Shown piece after piece: positions 26,085-34,708 of a DNA stretch of 42,088 nt (its first letter is position 1; the number at the start of each line of letters is the position of its first letter). Made by a program: the position numbers and the translations under genes. Below the pieces are notes generated by a model, which saw nothing but the letters and a program-made list of their open reading frames with translations, was not told the DNA's origin and did not search any database. The DNA comes from an uncultured Alphaproteobacteria bacterium (lineage in GTDB: Bacteria > Pseudomonadota > Alphaproteobacteria > UBA828). The DNA lies in NCBI GenBank assembly GCA_913053235.1, contig CAJXFT010000009.1, forward strand, positions 1 through 42,088. The letters run 5' to 3'.

Positions 26085-27872
26085 ATGAGCACAGATAAGA
26101 ATGGCGGCGCTTCCCAGCTCGATTCGGTGTTGATTTCGATATTGGCCAACCGGCTCGACGGCATCGTGCGGGAAATGTCCAACACCCTGTTGCGCGCGGC
26201 GCGCTCCGCCGTGATCGCCTCGGCGCGCGATTTCTCCTGTGCGCTCTGTACCGGCGACAACCGCCTGCTCTCCGCCGCCGAGGGCCTGCCGGTGCATATC
26301 TTCGGCTCGCATCTGCAAACCCAGGCGATGTGCGACCTGCATGACGACCTCGCCGAGGGCGACGCCTTCCTGCACAATGACAACTATCTCGGCAACACCC
26401 ATTCGGCCGATTTGACGGTGCTCGTCCCCGTCTTCATCGATGGCGAGCACATGTTTACCGCCTGCGCCAAGGCGCATCAGGCCGATATCGGCAATTCCAT
26501 TCCCTCCACCTATCACGCCCTCGCGCACGACGTGTATGAGGAGGGCGCGATGATCTTCCCCTGCGTCCGCGTGCAGGCGAATTACGAGATGAACGGCGAT
26601 ATCATCCGCATGTGCCGCCGCCGCATCCGCGTACCGGAGCAATGGTATGGCGATTTCCTCGCAGCACTTGGCTCGGCGCGCATCGCCGAACGCCGCCTCA
26701 AGGAATTGTGCGCCAAATACGGCAAGGACCAGATCAAGCAATTCATCGAGGAATGGTTCGACTATTCCGAACGCATGATGGTGCAGACGATCCGCGAATT
26801 GCCCAAGGCCAAGATCGTCAACGAGGGAGCGCATGACCCGTTCGAGCCGATCCTGCCGGACGGCATTCCGATCAAGGTCGAGCTCACCCTCGATCCGGAC
26901 GAGGCGATGATAGAGATTGACTTGCGCGACAATATCGATTGCGTCGATTGCGGCCTCAACCAGTCCGAGGCTTGCGCCATCAACAATGTGGTGGCCGGCG
27001 TGTTTCACAGCCTGGCGGGCGACCTGCCGCATAATGCCGGGTCGTTCCGCCGCATCACCGTGCATCTCCGCGACGGCTGCGTGGTCGGCCGGCCGAGCTT
27101 CCCGCACAGCGCCTCGATGGCGACCACCAATGTCGCCGACCGCCTCGTCAATCTCACCCAATCGGCGTTCGCGCAATTGGGCGACGGCCAGGGGCTGGCC
27201 GAGGGCGGCAGCGCCATGGCGGCGGGCTTCGCGGTGGTCTCCGGCAATGATTTCCGGCGCGGCGGCGAGCCTTTTATCAACCAGCTCATGACGGCGGTGA
27301 ACGGCGGCCCGGCCAGCCCCCAGGCCGACGGCTGGGTGACCTACGGCCTGCCCGTGGTCGCCGGCCTGATGTACCGCGACAGCATGGAGCTGGCCGAGAT
27401 CAAGCAACCGATTCATTTCGAAAGTTTGCGCCTCACCGCCGCCAGCGGCGGCGCCGGGCGTTTTCGCGGCGGACCGGCGACCGAAGTCATCTACGGCCCG
27501 CGCCAGGATCCGATGACGGTGGTCATTCCCTCCGACTGCCAGATCAACCCGGCGCGCGGCGTGCGCGGCGGGCAGGACGGCGGAGCGGCGGCGCAGTGGA
27601 AGGTGAGCGCCAATGGCGACGAAACCAAATTGCCCAATGTGGTGCAGATCGAATTGCAGGCGGGCGAGTTCGTGCGCGGCCTGGAGGCCGGCGGCGGCGG
27701 CTATGGCAGCCCCCATGAGCGCGCCCCCGAACGCGTCTTGAAAGACGTCGAACGGGGTTGGGAAACCGTCGAGCGCGCGCGCGACATCTATGGCGTGGCG
27801 CTCACCGGCAGCGTCGAAGATGACGATCTGGCGGTCGACAGGAAAGCGACCGAGGCGGCGCGCGCCGGCTAA
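26085..27872 (+). CDS. Hydantoinase B/oxoprolinase family protein, HyuB type
   Basis: LDSVLISILANRLDGIVREMSNTLLRAARSAVIASARDFSCALCTGDNRLLSAAEGLPVHIFGSHLQ...DAFLHNDNYLGNTHSADLTVLVPVF; HyuB-like, directly after HyuA. Confidence 0.95.
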   Translation: MSTDKNGGASQLDSVLISILANRLDGIVREMSNTLLRAARSAVIASARDFSCALCTGDNRLLSAAEGLPVHIFGSHLQTQAMCDLHDDLAEGDAFLHNDNYLGNTHSADLTVLVPVFIDGEHMFTACAKAHQADIGNSIPSTYHALAHDVYEEGAMIFPCVRVQANYEMNGDIIRMCRRRIRVPEQWYGDFLAALGSARIAERRLKELCAKYGKDQIKQFIEEWFDYSERMMVQTIRELPKAKIVNEGAHDPFEPILPDGIPIKVELTLDPDEAMIEIDLRDNIDCVDCGLNQSEACAINNVVAGVFHSLAGDLPHNAGSFRRITVHLRDGCVVGRPSFPHSASMATTNVADRLVNLTQSAFAQLGDGQGLAEGGSAMAAGFAVVSGNDFRRGGEPFINQLMTAVNGGPASPQADGWVTYGLPVVAGLMYRDSMELAEIKQPIHFESLRLTAASGGAGRFRGGPATEVIYGPRQDPMTVVIPSDCQINPARGVRGGQDGGAAAQWKVSANGDETKLPNVVQIELQAGEFVRGLEAGGGGYGSPHERAPERVLKDVERGWETVERARDIYGVALTGSVEDDDLAVDRKATEAARAG

Positions 27873-30181
27873 CCCTTCGCCAACAGGGCGTTGAGGACGC
27901 GCTCCGGAGTCAGGGGGATTCGCTTGAGGCGGAGACCGGTGGCGGCCGAGACGGCGTTGTTGATAGCCGGCGCCGCGGCCACCAGGGGCTGCTCGGCGAC
28001 GCCCTTGACGCCGAGCGGGTGGCTTACCTCCGGCGTCTCGAGGACGATGGCGTTGATGCGCTCGGGCGCCTCCATGGCGCCGGGAAATTTGTAATCCATG
28101 AAGCTCGGATTGACCAGGCGGCAATCCTCCCACAGCAATTCCTCCGTCAGCGCATAGCCCATGCCCTGCGTGAAGGCGCCGTGAATCTGGCTTTCGATGG
28201 CGCCCGGATTGACCGCCCGCCCGGCATCGTGGGCGCACCAAGCCTCGACGACGCGCACGGCACCAGTCGCCTCGTCGACCTCGACCTCGACCGCCTGGGC
28301 GCCGAAAGAGCGCACCGAAAGCACGCCGAGATCGAGCAAGCCGCTGGTTTTGGTGTGCTCGGGATCCAACGGATCGCTGGTCATGAAGCTGCCCGAGCCG
28401 GTGATCGGCCCGCCGACGGCATATAGCGAGCGCCCGGCGATATCGGCGAAACTGACCTCGGCATTGCGCGCCGGCTCGCCGCTCACACCGACGCGCCCGC
28501 CGGGGCGGAGCTCCAGCCGCTCGGGCGCGCATTCGAGCATCGCCGCCGCGTGATCGAACAGTTGGGCGCGCACCGCCATCGCCGCCTCATGCACGGCGTG
28601 ACCGACCGTATAGGTCACACGGCTGGCGACGGTGCCGTAATTATAGGGCGCGGAATCGGTATCGGGGGTGGCGAAGCTGACCTGTTCGATATCGAGGCCG
28701 AGCGCCGCCGCGCACATCTGGCTGAGCGCCGTGTCCGAGCCCTGGCCGATATCCACGGCGCCGGTATTGACGATCACCGTGCCGTCGCCCTGCAGACGCA
28801 CGATGGCGCCGGCCGAGAGGAAGGCGCAAGTATGCGCCACGGCGGACACGCCGAGCCCGCGCTTGCATCCCGCCGGCGCGGCTCGCGGGCGCGTCCAGTC
28901 CGAAGCCGCGCGCACCGCCCGCAAGGCGTCGCCGAGGGCCGAGGAGGTGATGGTTTGCCCGCCGAGCCAGCGGTCGCCGGCCTTGATCGCATTCTTGATG
29001 CGCAGCTCGATCGGGTCGATGCCGAGCTTTTCGGCGAGCTCGTCGATTTGCGATTCGCCGGCGAAAGAGGCTTGCGGGTTGCCGAAGCCGCGAAAGGCGC
29101 CGAAGCGCAGTTTGTTGGTATAGACCGCATGGCCGAGCACGTGCACATGCGGGATGTTGTAGGGACCGCGCGCATATTGCAGCGACACGCTCAACACCGC
29201 CGGGCTGTCGTCGGCATAGGCGCCGGCGTCGAACCAAAGCTCGACCTCGCGCGCCACCAGGGTGCCGTCCGCTTTGGCGCCGGTCTTGACGCGGAGCGTG
29301 CCGGGATGGCGCGCGCGCATCGAGGTCATGTCCTCGTCGCGGCTCAGCACCAGGCGAACAGGTGCGGCGGCCTTCCTCGCCAGCATCACCGCGACGAGCT
29401 CGCCCGAGACTTCCGCCTTGCCGCCGAAACCGCCGCCGACGCGCGCCGCGACGCAACGGATCTTGGTCATCGGGATGCCGAGGCCCTCATGCAGATTGGC
29501 CTGGACGCGGAAGATGCTCTGGGTCGAAGACCACACCGTCACCCGGCCGTCGGGCGCGAAGGCGGCGAGCACCGAGACCGGCTCCATATAGGCGTGATAT
29601 TGCGCCCCCACTTCATAGACGCCCTCGACCACGATATCGGCTTCGTCGAAGCCATCGGTGCCGCGCCCCATCACCGCCTCGCCGCGGGTCATCAGATTTC
29701 CGCCATTCTCGGGCGCCGGATATATTTTGAAATAGTCGGCAAAATCCTCGTGCAACAGCGGCGCGCCTTCGGCCATCGCCTCGGCGATGGTGGCGACGGC
29801 GGGCAGCTCTTCATATTCGACTTCGACCAGGCGCGCGGCCAGGCGCGCGATCGCCTCGCTTTCCGCCGCCACCGCCGCCACCGGCTCGCCGATATAGCGC
29901 GTCTTGCCGCGTGCCAGCGCGTACTCGTCGCGTACCAACGGGCCGATGGCGCCGCCGGTGATATCCTCGGCCGTGACCACCGCCTTGACGCCGGGATGCG
30001 CCAGCGCCGCCGAGGCGTCATAGGAGAGAATCCGCGCATGCGCATAGGGGCTGGTGAGGAGCGCGCCATGCAACATGCCGGGCAGCACCATATCGCCGGA
30101 AAAAAGCGCCTGGCCGGCGGCCTTCTCCGCCGCCTCCAGACGCGGCGGGCTCTTGCCGATGGCGCTTTCGATATCGCTCAT
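27869..30181 (-). CDS. Xanthine dehydrogenase family, molybdopterin-binding large subunit
   Basis: RLEAAEKAAGQALFSGDMVLPGMLHGALLTSPYAHARILSYD...VGGGFGGKAEVSGELVAVMLARKAAAPVRLVLSRDEDM...RFGAFRGFGNPQA...GVKGVAEQPLVAAAPAINNAV. Confidence 0.95.
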   Translation of the reverse strand: MSDIESAIGKSPPRLEAAEKAAGQALFSGDMVLPGMLHGALLTSPYAHARILSYDASAALAHPGVKAVVTAEDITGGAIGPLVRDEYALARGKTRYIGEPVAAVAAESEAIARLAARLVEVEYEELPAVATIAEAMAEGAPLLHEDFADYFKIYPAPENGGNLMTRGEAVMGRGTDGFDEADIVVEGVYEVGAQYHAYMEPVSVLAAFAPDGRVTVWSSTQSIFRVQANLHEGLGIPMTKIRCVAARVGGGFGGKAEVSGELVAVMLARKAAAPVRLVLSRDEDMTSMRARHPGTLRVKTGAKADGTLVAREVELWFDAGAYADDSPAVLSVSLQYARGPYNIPHVHVLGHAVYTNKLRFGAFRGFGNPQASFAGESQIDELAEKLGIDPIELRIKNAIKAGDRWLGGQTITSSALGDALRAVRAASDWTRPRAAPAGCKRGLGVSAVAHTCAFLSAGAIVRLQGDGTVIVNTGAVDIGQGSDTALSQMCAAALGLDIEQVSFATPDTDSAPYNYGTVASRVTYTVGHAVHEAAMAVRAQLFDHAAAMLECAPERLELRPGGRVGVSGEPARNAEVSFADIAGRSLYAVGGPITGSGSFMTSDPLDPEHTKTSGLLDLGVLSVRSFGAQAVEVEVDEATGAVRVVEAWCAHDAGRAVNPGAIESQIHGAFTQGMGYALTEELLWEDCRLVNPSFMDYKFPGAMEAPERINAIVLETPEVSHPLGVKGVAEQPLVAAAPAINNAVSAATGLRLKRIPLTPERVLNALLAKG

Positions 30182-30645
30182 GGGCTGAGCCTTTGCGCCG
30201 CCAGGGCGACAGCGTCGAAGACCCGGACATAGCCGGAGCAGCGGCACAGATTGCCCGAAAGAGCAGTGCGGATTTCATCGCGCGAGGGCATCGGATTATG
30301 CGCCAGAAAGGCCGTCGCGCTGACGATCATGCCGCTCATGCAAAAGCCGCACTGGATCGCCCCGGCATCGACGAAGGCCTGCTGCACGACGGATAGTTCG
30401 CCGCCTTCGCCGAGACCCTCGATGGTGGTGATATCGCGCCCCGTTACATTGACCGCCAGAACCAGGCAAGCGTTCACCGGCATACCGTCGACCAACACCG
30501 TGCAAGAGCCGCAGACGCCCTGATTGCAGGCGTTCTTCGCGCCCGTAAGCGCCATATCATCGCGCAGCGCCTCCAGCAGAGTGCGCGAGGCCGGCACACT
30601 GAGTGCGCATTCTTCGCCATTAATTCTGAGAGAGATATCCATCAC
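30178..30645 (-). CDS. (2Fe-2S)-binding small subunit of molybdenum hydroxylase
   Basis: NACNQGVCGSCTVLVDGMPVNAC...QCGFCMSGMIVSATAFLAHNPMPSRDEIRTALSGNLCRCSGYVRVFDAV; both 2Fe-2S Cys motifs intact. Confidence 0.96.
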   Translation of the reverse strand: MMDISLRINGEECALSVPASRTLLEALRDDMALTGAKNACNQGVCGSCTVLVDGMPVNACLVLAVNVTGRDITTIEGLGEGGELSVVQQAFVDAGAIQCGFCMSGMIVSATAFLAHNPMPSRDEIRTALSGNLCRCSGYVRVFDAVALAAQRLSP

Positions 30646-31487
30646 GCCCCGCCCTCAGCGGCGGCGAGGGCGCGCCCCAGCAGGCGCGGCACCAGCATCA
30701 GGCGGTATTCGGCGCTGCCGCGCACATCGTCGATGGGATCGCTCGCCTCGGCCAATATGGCGGCGGCATCGCGCACGGCATCCGCATCCAGCACCGAGCC
30801 CAGCAAGCGCGCCTCCGCTGCATCGACGCGCACCGGCGTCGCTCCAGCGGCGCCGAGCGCGACGCGCACATGGCTGCATTCGCCGCCCGCCATGGCGAGC
30901 ACCACGGCGACCGAAAGGGTGGCGTAACCGCCGTGCACGCGGGCGAATTTTTCGTAATGCCCGACGGCGCCCTCGGGCTGCACCGGCAGGGTAATCGCGG
31001 AGACCATCTCGCCCGGCTTAAGCGCCGTGGTGAGATAATCCTCGAAGAAATTTTCGGCGGCGACAACGCGCCTTGCCGCCGGGCCAGCAATTTCGATCGC
31101 GGCGTCCGCCGCCACCAGCGCCGCCGGCAGGTCGGAGCTCGGATCGCCATGCGCCACGGCGCCGCCGAGCGTGCCGATATTGCGCACTTGGGGGTGGGCG
31201 ATCCGCGCCGCCGCCTGGCGCACCACTTCGTTGCCGCCGCCAAGCCGCGCCTCATCGGCGAGGGCGGCGTGGCTGATCATGGCGCCGATGCGAAACCCGC
31301 CATCCGCCGCCGCCTCGATGGTTTGTAACTCGGCGACATCGCGCAGACTCACAAGAGCGGAAGGTTCGACCAGATCGGCGTTCATCATCGCCACCAGGGT
31401 GGCGCCGCCGGCCAGCGGCAACGCCTCCGGATCGGCGGCGAGGAGCGCCAGTGCGGCGTCGAGGCTGGTCGGCTGATAAAAATCCAT
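30642..31487 (-). CDS. FAD-binding medium subunit of molybdenum hydroxylase
   Basis: MDFYQPTSLDAALALLAADPEALPLAGGATLVAMMNADLVEPSALVSLRDVAELQ...RNIGTLGGAVAHGDPSSDLPAALVAADA. Confidence 0.94.
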   Translation of the reverse strand: MDFYQPTSLDAALALLAADPEALPLAGGATLVAMMNADLVEPSALVSLRDVAELQTIEAAADGGFRIGAMISHAALADEARLGGGNEVVRQAAARIAHPQVRNIGTLGGAVAHGDPSSDLPAALVAADAAIEIAGPAARRVVAAENFFEDYLTTALKPGEMVSAITLPVQPEGAVGHYEKFARVHGGYATLSVAVVLAMAGGECSHVRVALGAAGATPVRVDAAEARLLGSVLDADAVRDAAAILAEASDPIDDVRGSAEYRLMLVPRLLGRALAAAEGGA

Positions 31488-31497
31488 GGCCTTTGCC

Positions 31498-31971
31498 TCA
31501 GCCGCCACTTATCGCGGCAGGACTGCCCGCCTCGGCGGCGGCGCGGAAGTTTTCGGCGAATTCGGCGCCCAGCGCCTTGGCCTTCTTTTTCATGATGCCG
31601 AGGCCGAACTTGGCCAAACGCCCGACGACTTGAACGTCCGATCTATAATGCACCTTGGTCGCACCCGCGCCGGCGGCGCTCAGCGTCAAATCGCTCTTTG
31701 CCGTGAGGCGGCTGGCGTTGGTGCCCTCCTGGCCGCGCGTCTCGATGCGGGCAAAGCCGGGCGGCGCTTCTTCGCTGACCTGGATATCGAGTTTGAACAC
31801 CGTCTTGATCGGCCCGATGCCGACCTTGACCGCCGCCCGGTAGGCGCCGTCGCCGATATCCTCGACATCCTGGCAGCCGGGGACGCAAGGAGCCACAAAG
31901 GCGGCGTCGCGGATGCAATTCCAGACATGCCCGAGCGCCGCCTCGACGGTGAATTCTTCCTCGATGATCAC
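31498..31971 (-). CDS. SRPBCC / CoxG-like protein
   Basis: VIIEEEFTVEAALGHVWNCIRDAAFVAPCVPGCQDVEDIGDGAYRAAVKVGIGPIKTVFKLDIQVSEEAPPG...VGRLAKFGLGIMKKKAKALGAEFAENF. GTG start at 31971 assumed. Confidence 0.88.
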   Translation of the reverse strand: MIIEEEFTVEAALGHVWNCIRDAAFVAPCVPGCQDVEDIGDGAYRAAVKVGIGPIKTVFKLDIQVSEEAPPGFARIETRGQEGTNASRLTAKSDLTLSAAGAGATKVHYRSDVQVVGRLAKFGLGIMKKKAKALGAEFAENFRAAAEAGSPAAISGG

Positions 31972-32021
31972 GCGTCCCCCACTTGCTCCTGTTTCGTTGT
32001 TATGGCGCCGGCGCCCGGCTG

Positions 32022-33167
32022 TCAATCCGCGAGCGCCGCCGCTGGAACCATGACGCGGCCTTCCATCAGCCGGCGCGCGGTGCGGATTACCGTGACGCGC
32101 TCGGCCAGCCAGCTGCCCTCACCCGCACGCCGCACGCGTGCGCCGAGGGAAAGCACGCCGGAAGGATGGGCGATGGCGATCGATTCCTGGCGCCGCCAAT
32201 TCGGCGGCACCATCTCATGCACCACGGTACCGTGAATCGCGGCGGCGGTGGCGAGGCACATGGCGCCAGTGAGCGGCAGGGCGCGGTGCGGCCGCTCCAT
32301 CGATATCATGCGCGCCGTCAGCGCCATGCTGTCGGCCGCCACTTGTCGGCCCGCAAGCGTCGGCGCCGCCATCGGCGGCGCGATGAATCCGAGCTTGGGC
32401 ACGCTCAAGCCGTCGGCCGGCAGCGCCATCGCCTCGGCGGCGGCGCGCCGGATCGCCTCGAGGCGCGCCAACAACCCGTCCTCGGCCTCCAATTGCGCCG
32501 GCGTTTCGTCGCCGCGCAAGCCGATATCCGCGGCGCGCAGGAACACGCATGCCGTGGTGGCGTCGACCAAGCTCGCCTCGATGCGGCTCAACCCGGGAAC
32601 GTCGAGCCGATCCAGCGGCTTTCCCGTCGGCAGAAGCTTGCCGGTAATGGCGCCGCCGGGGTCGGCGAAATCGAGGGCGATCGGCGCGCCGCGCCCGGCC
32701 ACACCGTCAAGCTCGAAATCGCCAGCGACGCGGGCGCGGCCCGCAGCGACCTCGAAACGCGCATGGATGAGCGCGCCGCTATTGGTGTTGTGCAGGCAAA
32801 GCACGACCTCGCCATCGCCAACCTGTACAAGTCCCTCATCGACCGCGAACGGGCCGACCGCCGAACTCAGATTTCCGCAATTGCTGCGCCAATCGATGAC
32901 GCCCTGGTCCACCGCGACCTGGCCGAAGCTGTAATCCAGTACCGCCTCGGCGCGGCTTGGCGGGGCGACGATGACGACCTTGCTGAGCGAGGAAATACCG
33001 CCGCCCATACCATCGAGCTGGCGCTCATAGGGATCGGGGCTGCCCATGGCAGCGAGTAATATCCGGTCACGGACGTGACTTTCTGGCGGCAGATCGCGGG
33101 CGTGGAAAAACAGGCCCTTGCTGGTGCCGCCGCGCATGAATACGGCGGCGATGGCGCGTTGGCTCAC
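32022..33167 (-). CDS. PrpF-family isomerase-like protein
   Basis: RAIAAVFMRGGTSKGLFFHARDLPPESHVRDRILLAAMGSPDPYERQLDGMGGGISSLSKVVIVAPPSR...NCGNLSSAVGPFAVDEGLV. Confidence 0.94.
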   Translation of the reverse strand: MSQRAIAAVFMRGGTSKGLFFHARDLPPESHVRDRILLAAMGSPDPYERQLDGMGGGISSLSKVVIVAPPSRAEAVLDYSFGQVAVDQGVIDWRSNCGNLSSAVGPFAVDEGLVQVGDGEVVLCLHNTNSGALIHARFEVAAGRARVAGDFELDGVAGRGAPIALDFADPGGAITGKLLPTGKPLDRLDVPGLSRIEASLVDATTACVFLRAADIGLRGDETPAQLEAEDGLLARLEAIRRAAAEAMALPADGLSVPKLGFIAPPMAAPTLAGRQVAADSMALTARMISMERPHRALPLTGAMCLATAAAIHGTVVHEMVPPNWRRQESIAIAHPSGVLSLGARVRRAGEGSWLAERVTVIRTARRLMEGRVMVPAAALAD

Positions 33168-34624
33168 CGTTTGAGCCCGGCGGCATCCTGGCCGGCGATG
33201 CGCCCGAACACGGCGCCGCGCATGACCGAGGTCGAGCCCGTATAGGTGCGGTAATAGAGCCCCGCCGTCTCGCCCGCCGCATAGAGGCCGGGGATGGCTT
33301 CGCCGTCCAAATTCACCACCCGGGCGCGGCCATCGATCTTGACGCCGCCAAAGGTAAAGCAGTTGGCGGCAATGACCGGCCAGGCGCGGAACGGCGGCCT
33401 CGTCAGAGGCCGCGCCCAGTTCGACTTCGCCGGGTCGAGGCCGTGCGTCGCCAACCCATCGAGCTCCAGCGCCTTGAATTCACCGTTCGCCGGGCAGGCG
33501 GCGTTATAAGCGTGCACTGTGTCCATCAAACCATCAACGCCGAGGACCGCCGCCAAGCTGTCGAGATCGCCGGCTTCCATGGGCGCCTCGTCGGTGCGCA
33601 CGGATTTTTGCCAGTTGGGCACGTCGTCGAGCCCGGCGTCGCACAGCACATAGGCGATGCCCTTCGGTTGCGCCATGATGTCGCGCGTGATCGCCTCGTA
33701 ACTCGCATCCACCGTCGCCGGTGCCTCGTCGGTGAAACGGCGGCCGGCATTGTTGACCAGTATTCCATAGGGAAAATTCAGCACCACCGGCTCATGCCTT
33801 CCCGAGCGCGGATCCACCGGCTGGGCATGGAAGCTGCCGAAATCGCCGCAAGGTGCTGCGCCGGCTTCGAGCGCCATGCGGATGCCTTCGCCGCGATTGT
33901 AGTAACCGCCGCGCGCCACCGGCCGGATATACTGGCTCGCCGGGCCGAGATATTTGCTCAGCATTTCGGGATTGCCTTGGAAACCGCCCGACGCCAGCAC
34001 CACCGAAGGGGCGCGGAATTCGGTGCCGCGATTGTCGGCGCCGACGGCGCGCAATCCGGCGACCGCGCCCTCCGCATCCAGGATCAACGCCTGCGCGGTG
34101 GTGCGGTAAAACATCTGAATGTCATCGGGCACGCTTTCCGCATGGGCGGCAAGCGCCTCGATCAGCGCCAGGCCGCCGCCCGCCGGCGCCATGCGCGACG
34201 TCGATTCGGTGATAAAATAATTGGCCAGGAAATCGAAGGTGACGCCAAATCCGGAAAGCCAATTCAGCGTCGGGCCGGCATTCTCGGCGAGCGTCGCGAT
34301 GACTTCCGGATCGGTGAAGCCCAGGCCCTTGAGCAATTGCGGCCATTCGCTGTATGGCAGATCGGCGTCGCGGATTATCTCGGGATCGAGATAGCCGCCG
34401 GCATTGGCGGCAAGCTGTTGCTCGAGATCGTCCGCGACCTCGTCGCGGCTTTTCATGCGCCAGAAGGATTCGGTGTAGCGGGTATTGCCGCCGCGCTCCT
34501 CTTTGGGGGCGCGTTCCAAAAGGCCGACGCGCGCGCCGGCCTGCTGGGCGCTGACCGCCGCCGACAGCCCGGCGATGCCGCAGCCGACGGTGACGACGTC
34601 GAATTCGAGCGCGCCGCTGCTCAT
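33164..34624 (-). CDS. FAD-dependent fumarate reductase/tricarballylate dehydrogenase-like flavoprotein
   Basis: FDVVTVGCGIAGLSAAVSAQQAGARVGLLERAPKEERGGNTRYTESFWRMKS...NCFTFGGVKIDGRARVVNLDGEAIPGLYAAGETAGLYY; TcuA-like. Confidence 0.92.
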   Translation of the reverse strand: MSSGALEFDVVTVGCGIAGLSAAVSAQQAGARVGLLERAPKEERGGNTRYTESFWRMKSRDEVADDLEQQLAANAGGYLDPEIIRDADLPYSEWPQLLKGLGFTDPEVIATLAENAGPTLNWLSGFGVTFDFLANYFITESTSRMAPAGGGLALIEALAAHAESVPDDIQMFYRTTAQALILDAEGAVAGLRAVGADNRGTEFRAPSVVLASGGFQGNPEMLSKYLGPASQYIRPVARGGYYNRGEGIRMALEAGAAPCGDFGSFHAQPVDPRSGRHEPVVLNFPYGILVNNAGRRFTDEAPATVDASYEAITRDIMAQPKGIAYVLCDAGLDDVPNWQKSVRTDEAPMEAGDLDSLAAVLGVDGLMDTVHAYNAACPANGEFKALELDGLATHGLDPAKSNWARPLTRPPFRAWPVIAANCFTFGGVKIDGRARVVNLDGEAIPGLYAAGETAGLYYRTYTGSTSVMRGAVFGRIAGQDAAGLKR

Positions 34625-34708
34625 GAATTGCCTCTCCGCGCTGTGCCGATTAGTTTCGGCTCTCTATTCTAACCGTCCCTGAGGCATCGGTAAAAGGAAT
34701 GACATAGC

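Noticed and set aside
24780-28532. 1250-aa minus-strand ORF antisense to hyuA/hyuB
   Set aside because: Shadow ORF of high-GC coding DNA: low-complexity Arg/Ala/Gly/His composition with no domain motifs, while the opposite strand encodes clear HyuA/HyuB proteins.
28550-30232. 560-aa plus-strand ORF antisense to the Mo-hydroxylase large subunit
   Set aside because: Same high-GC antisense artefact; the minus strand has strong family motifs.
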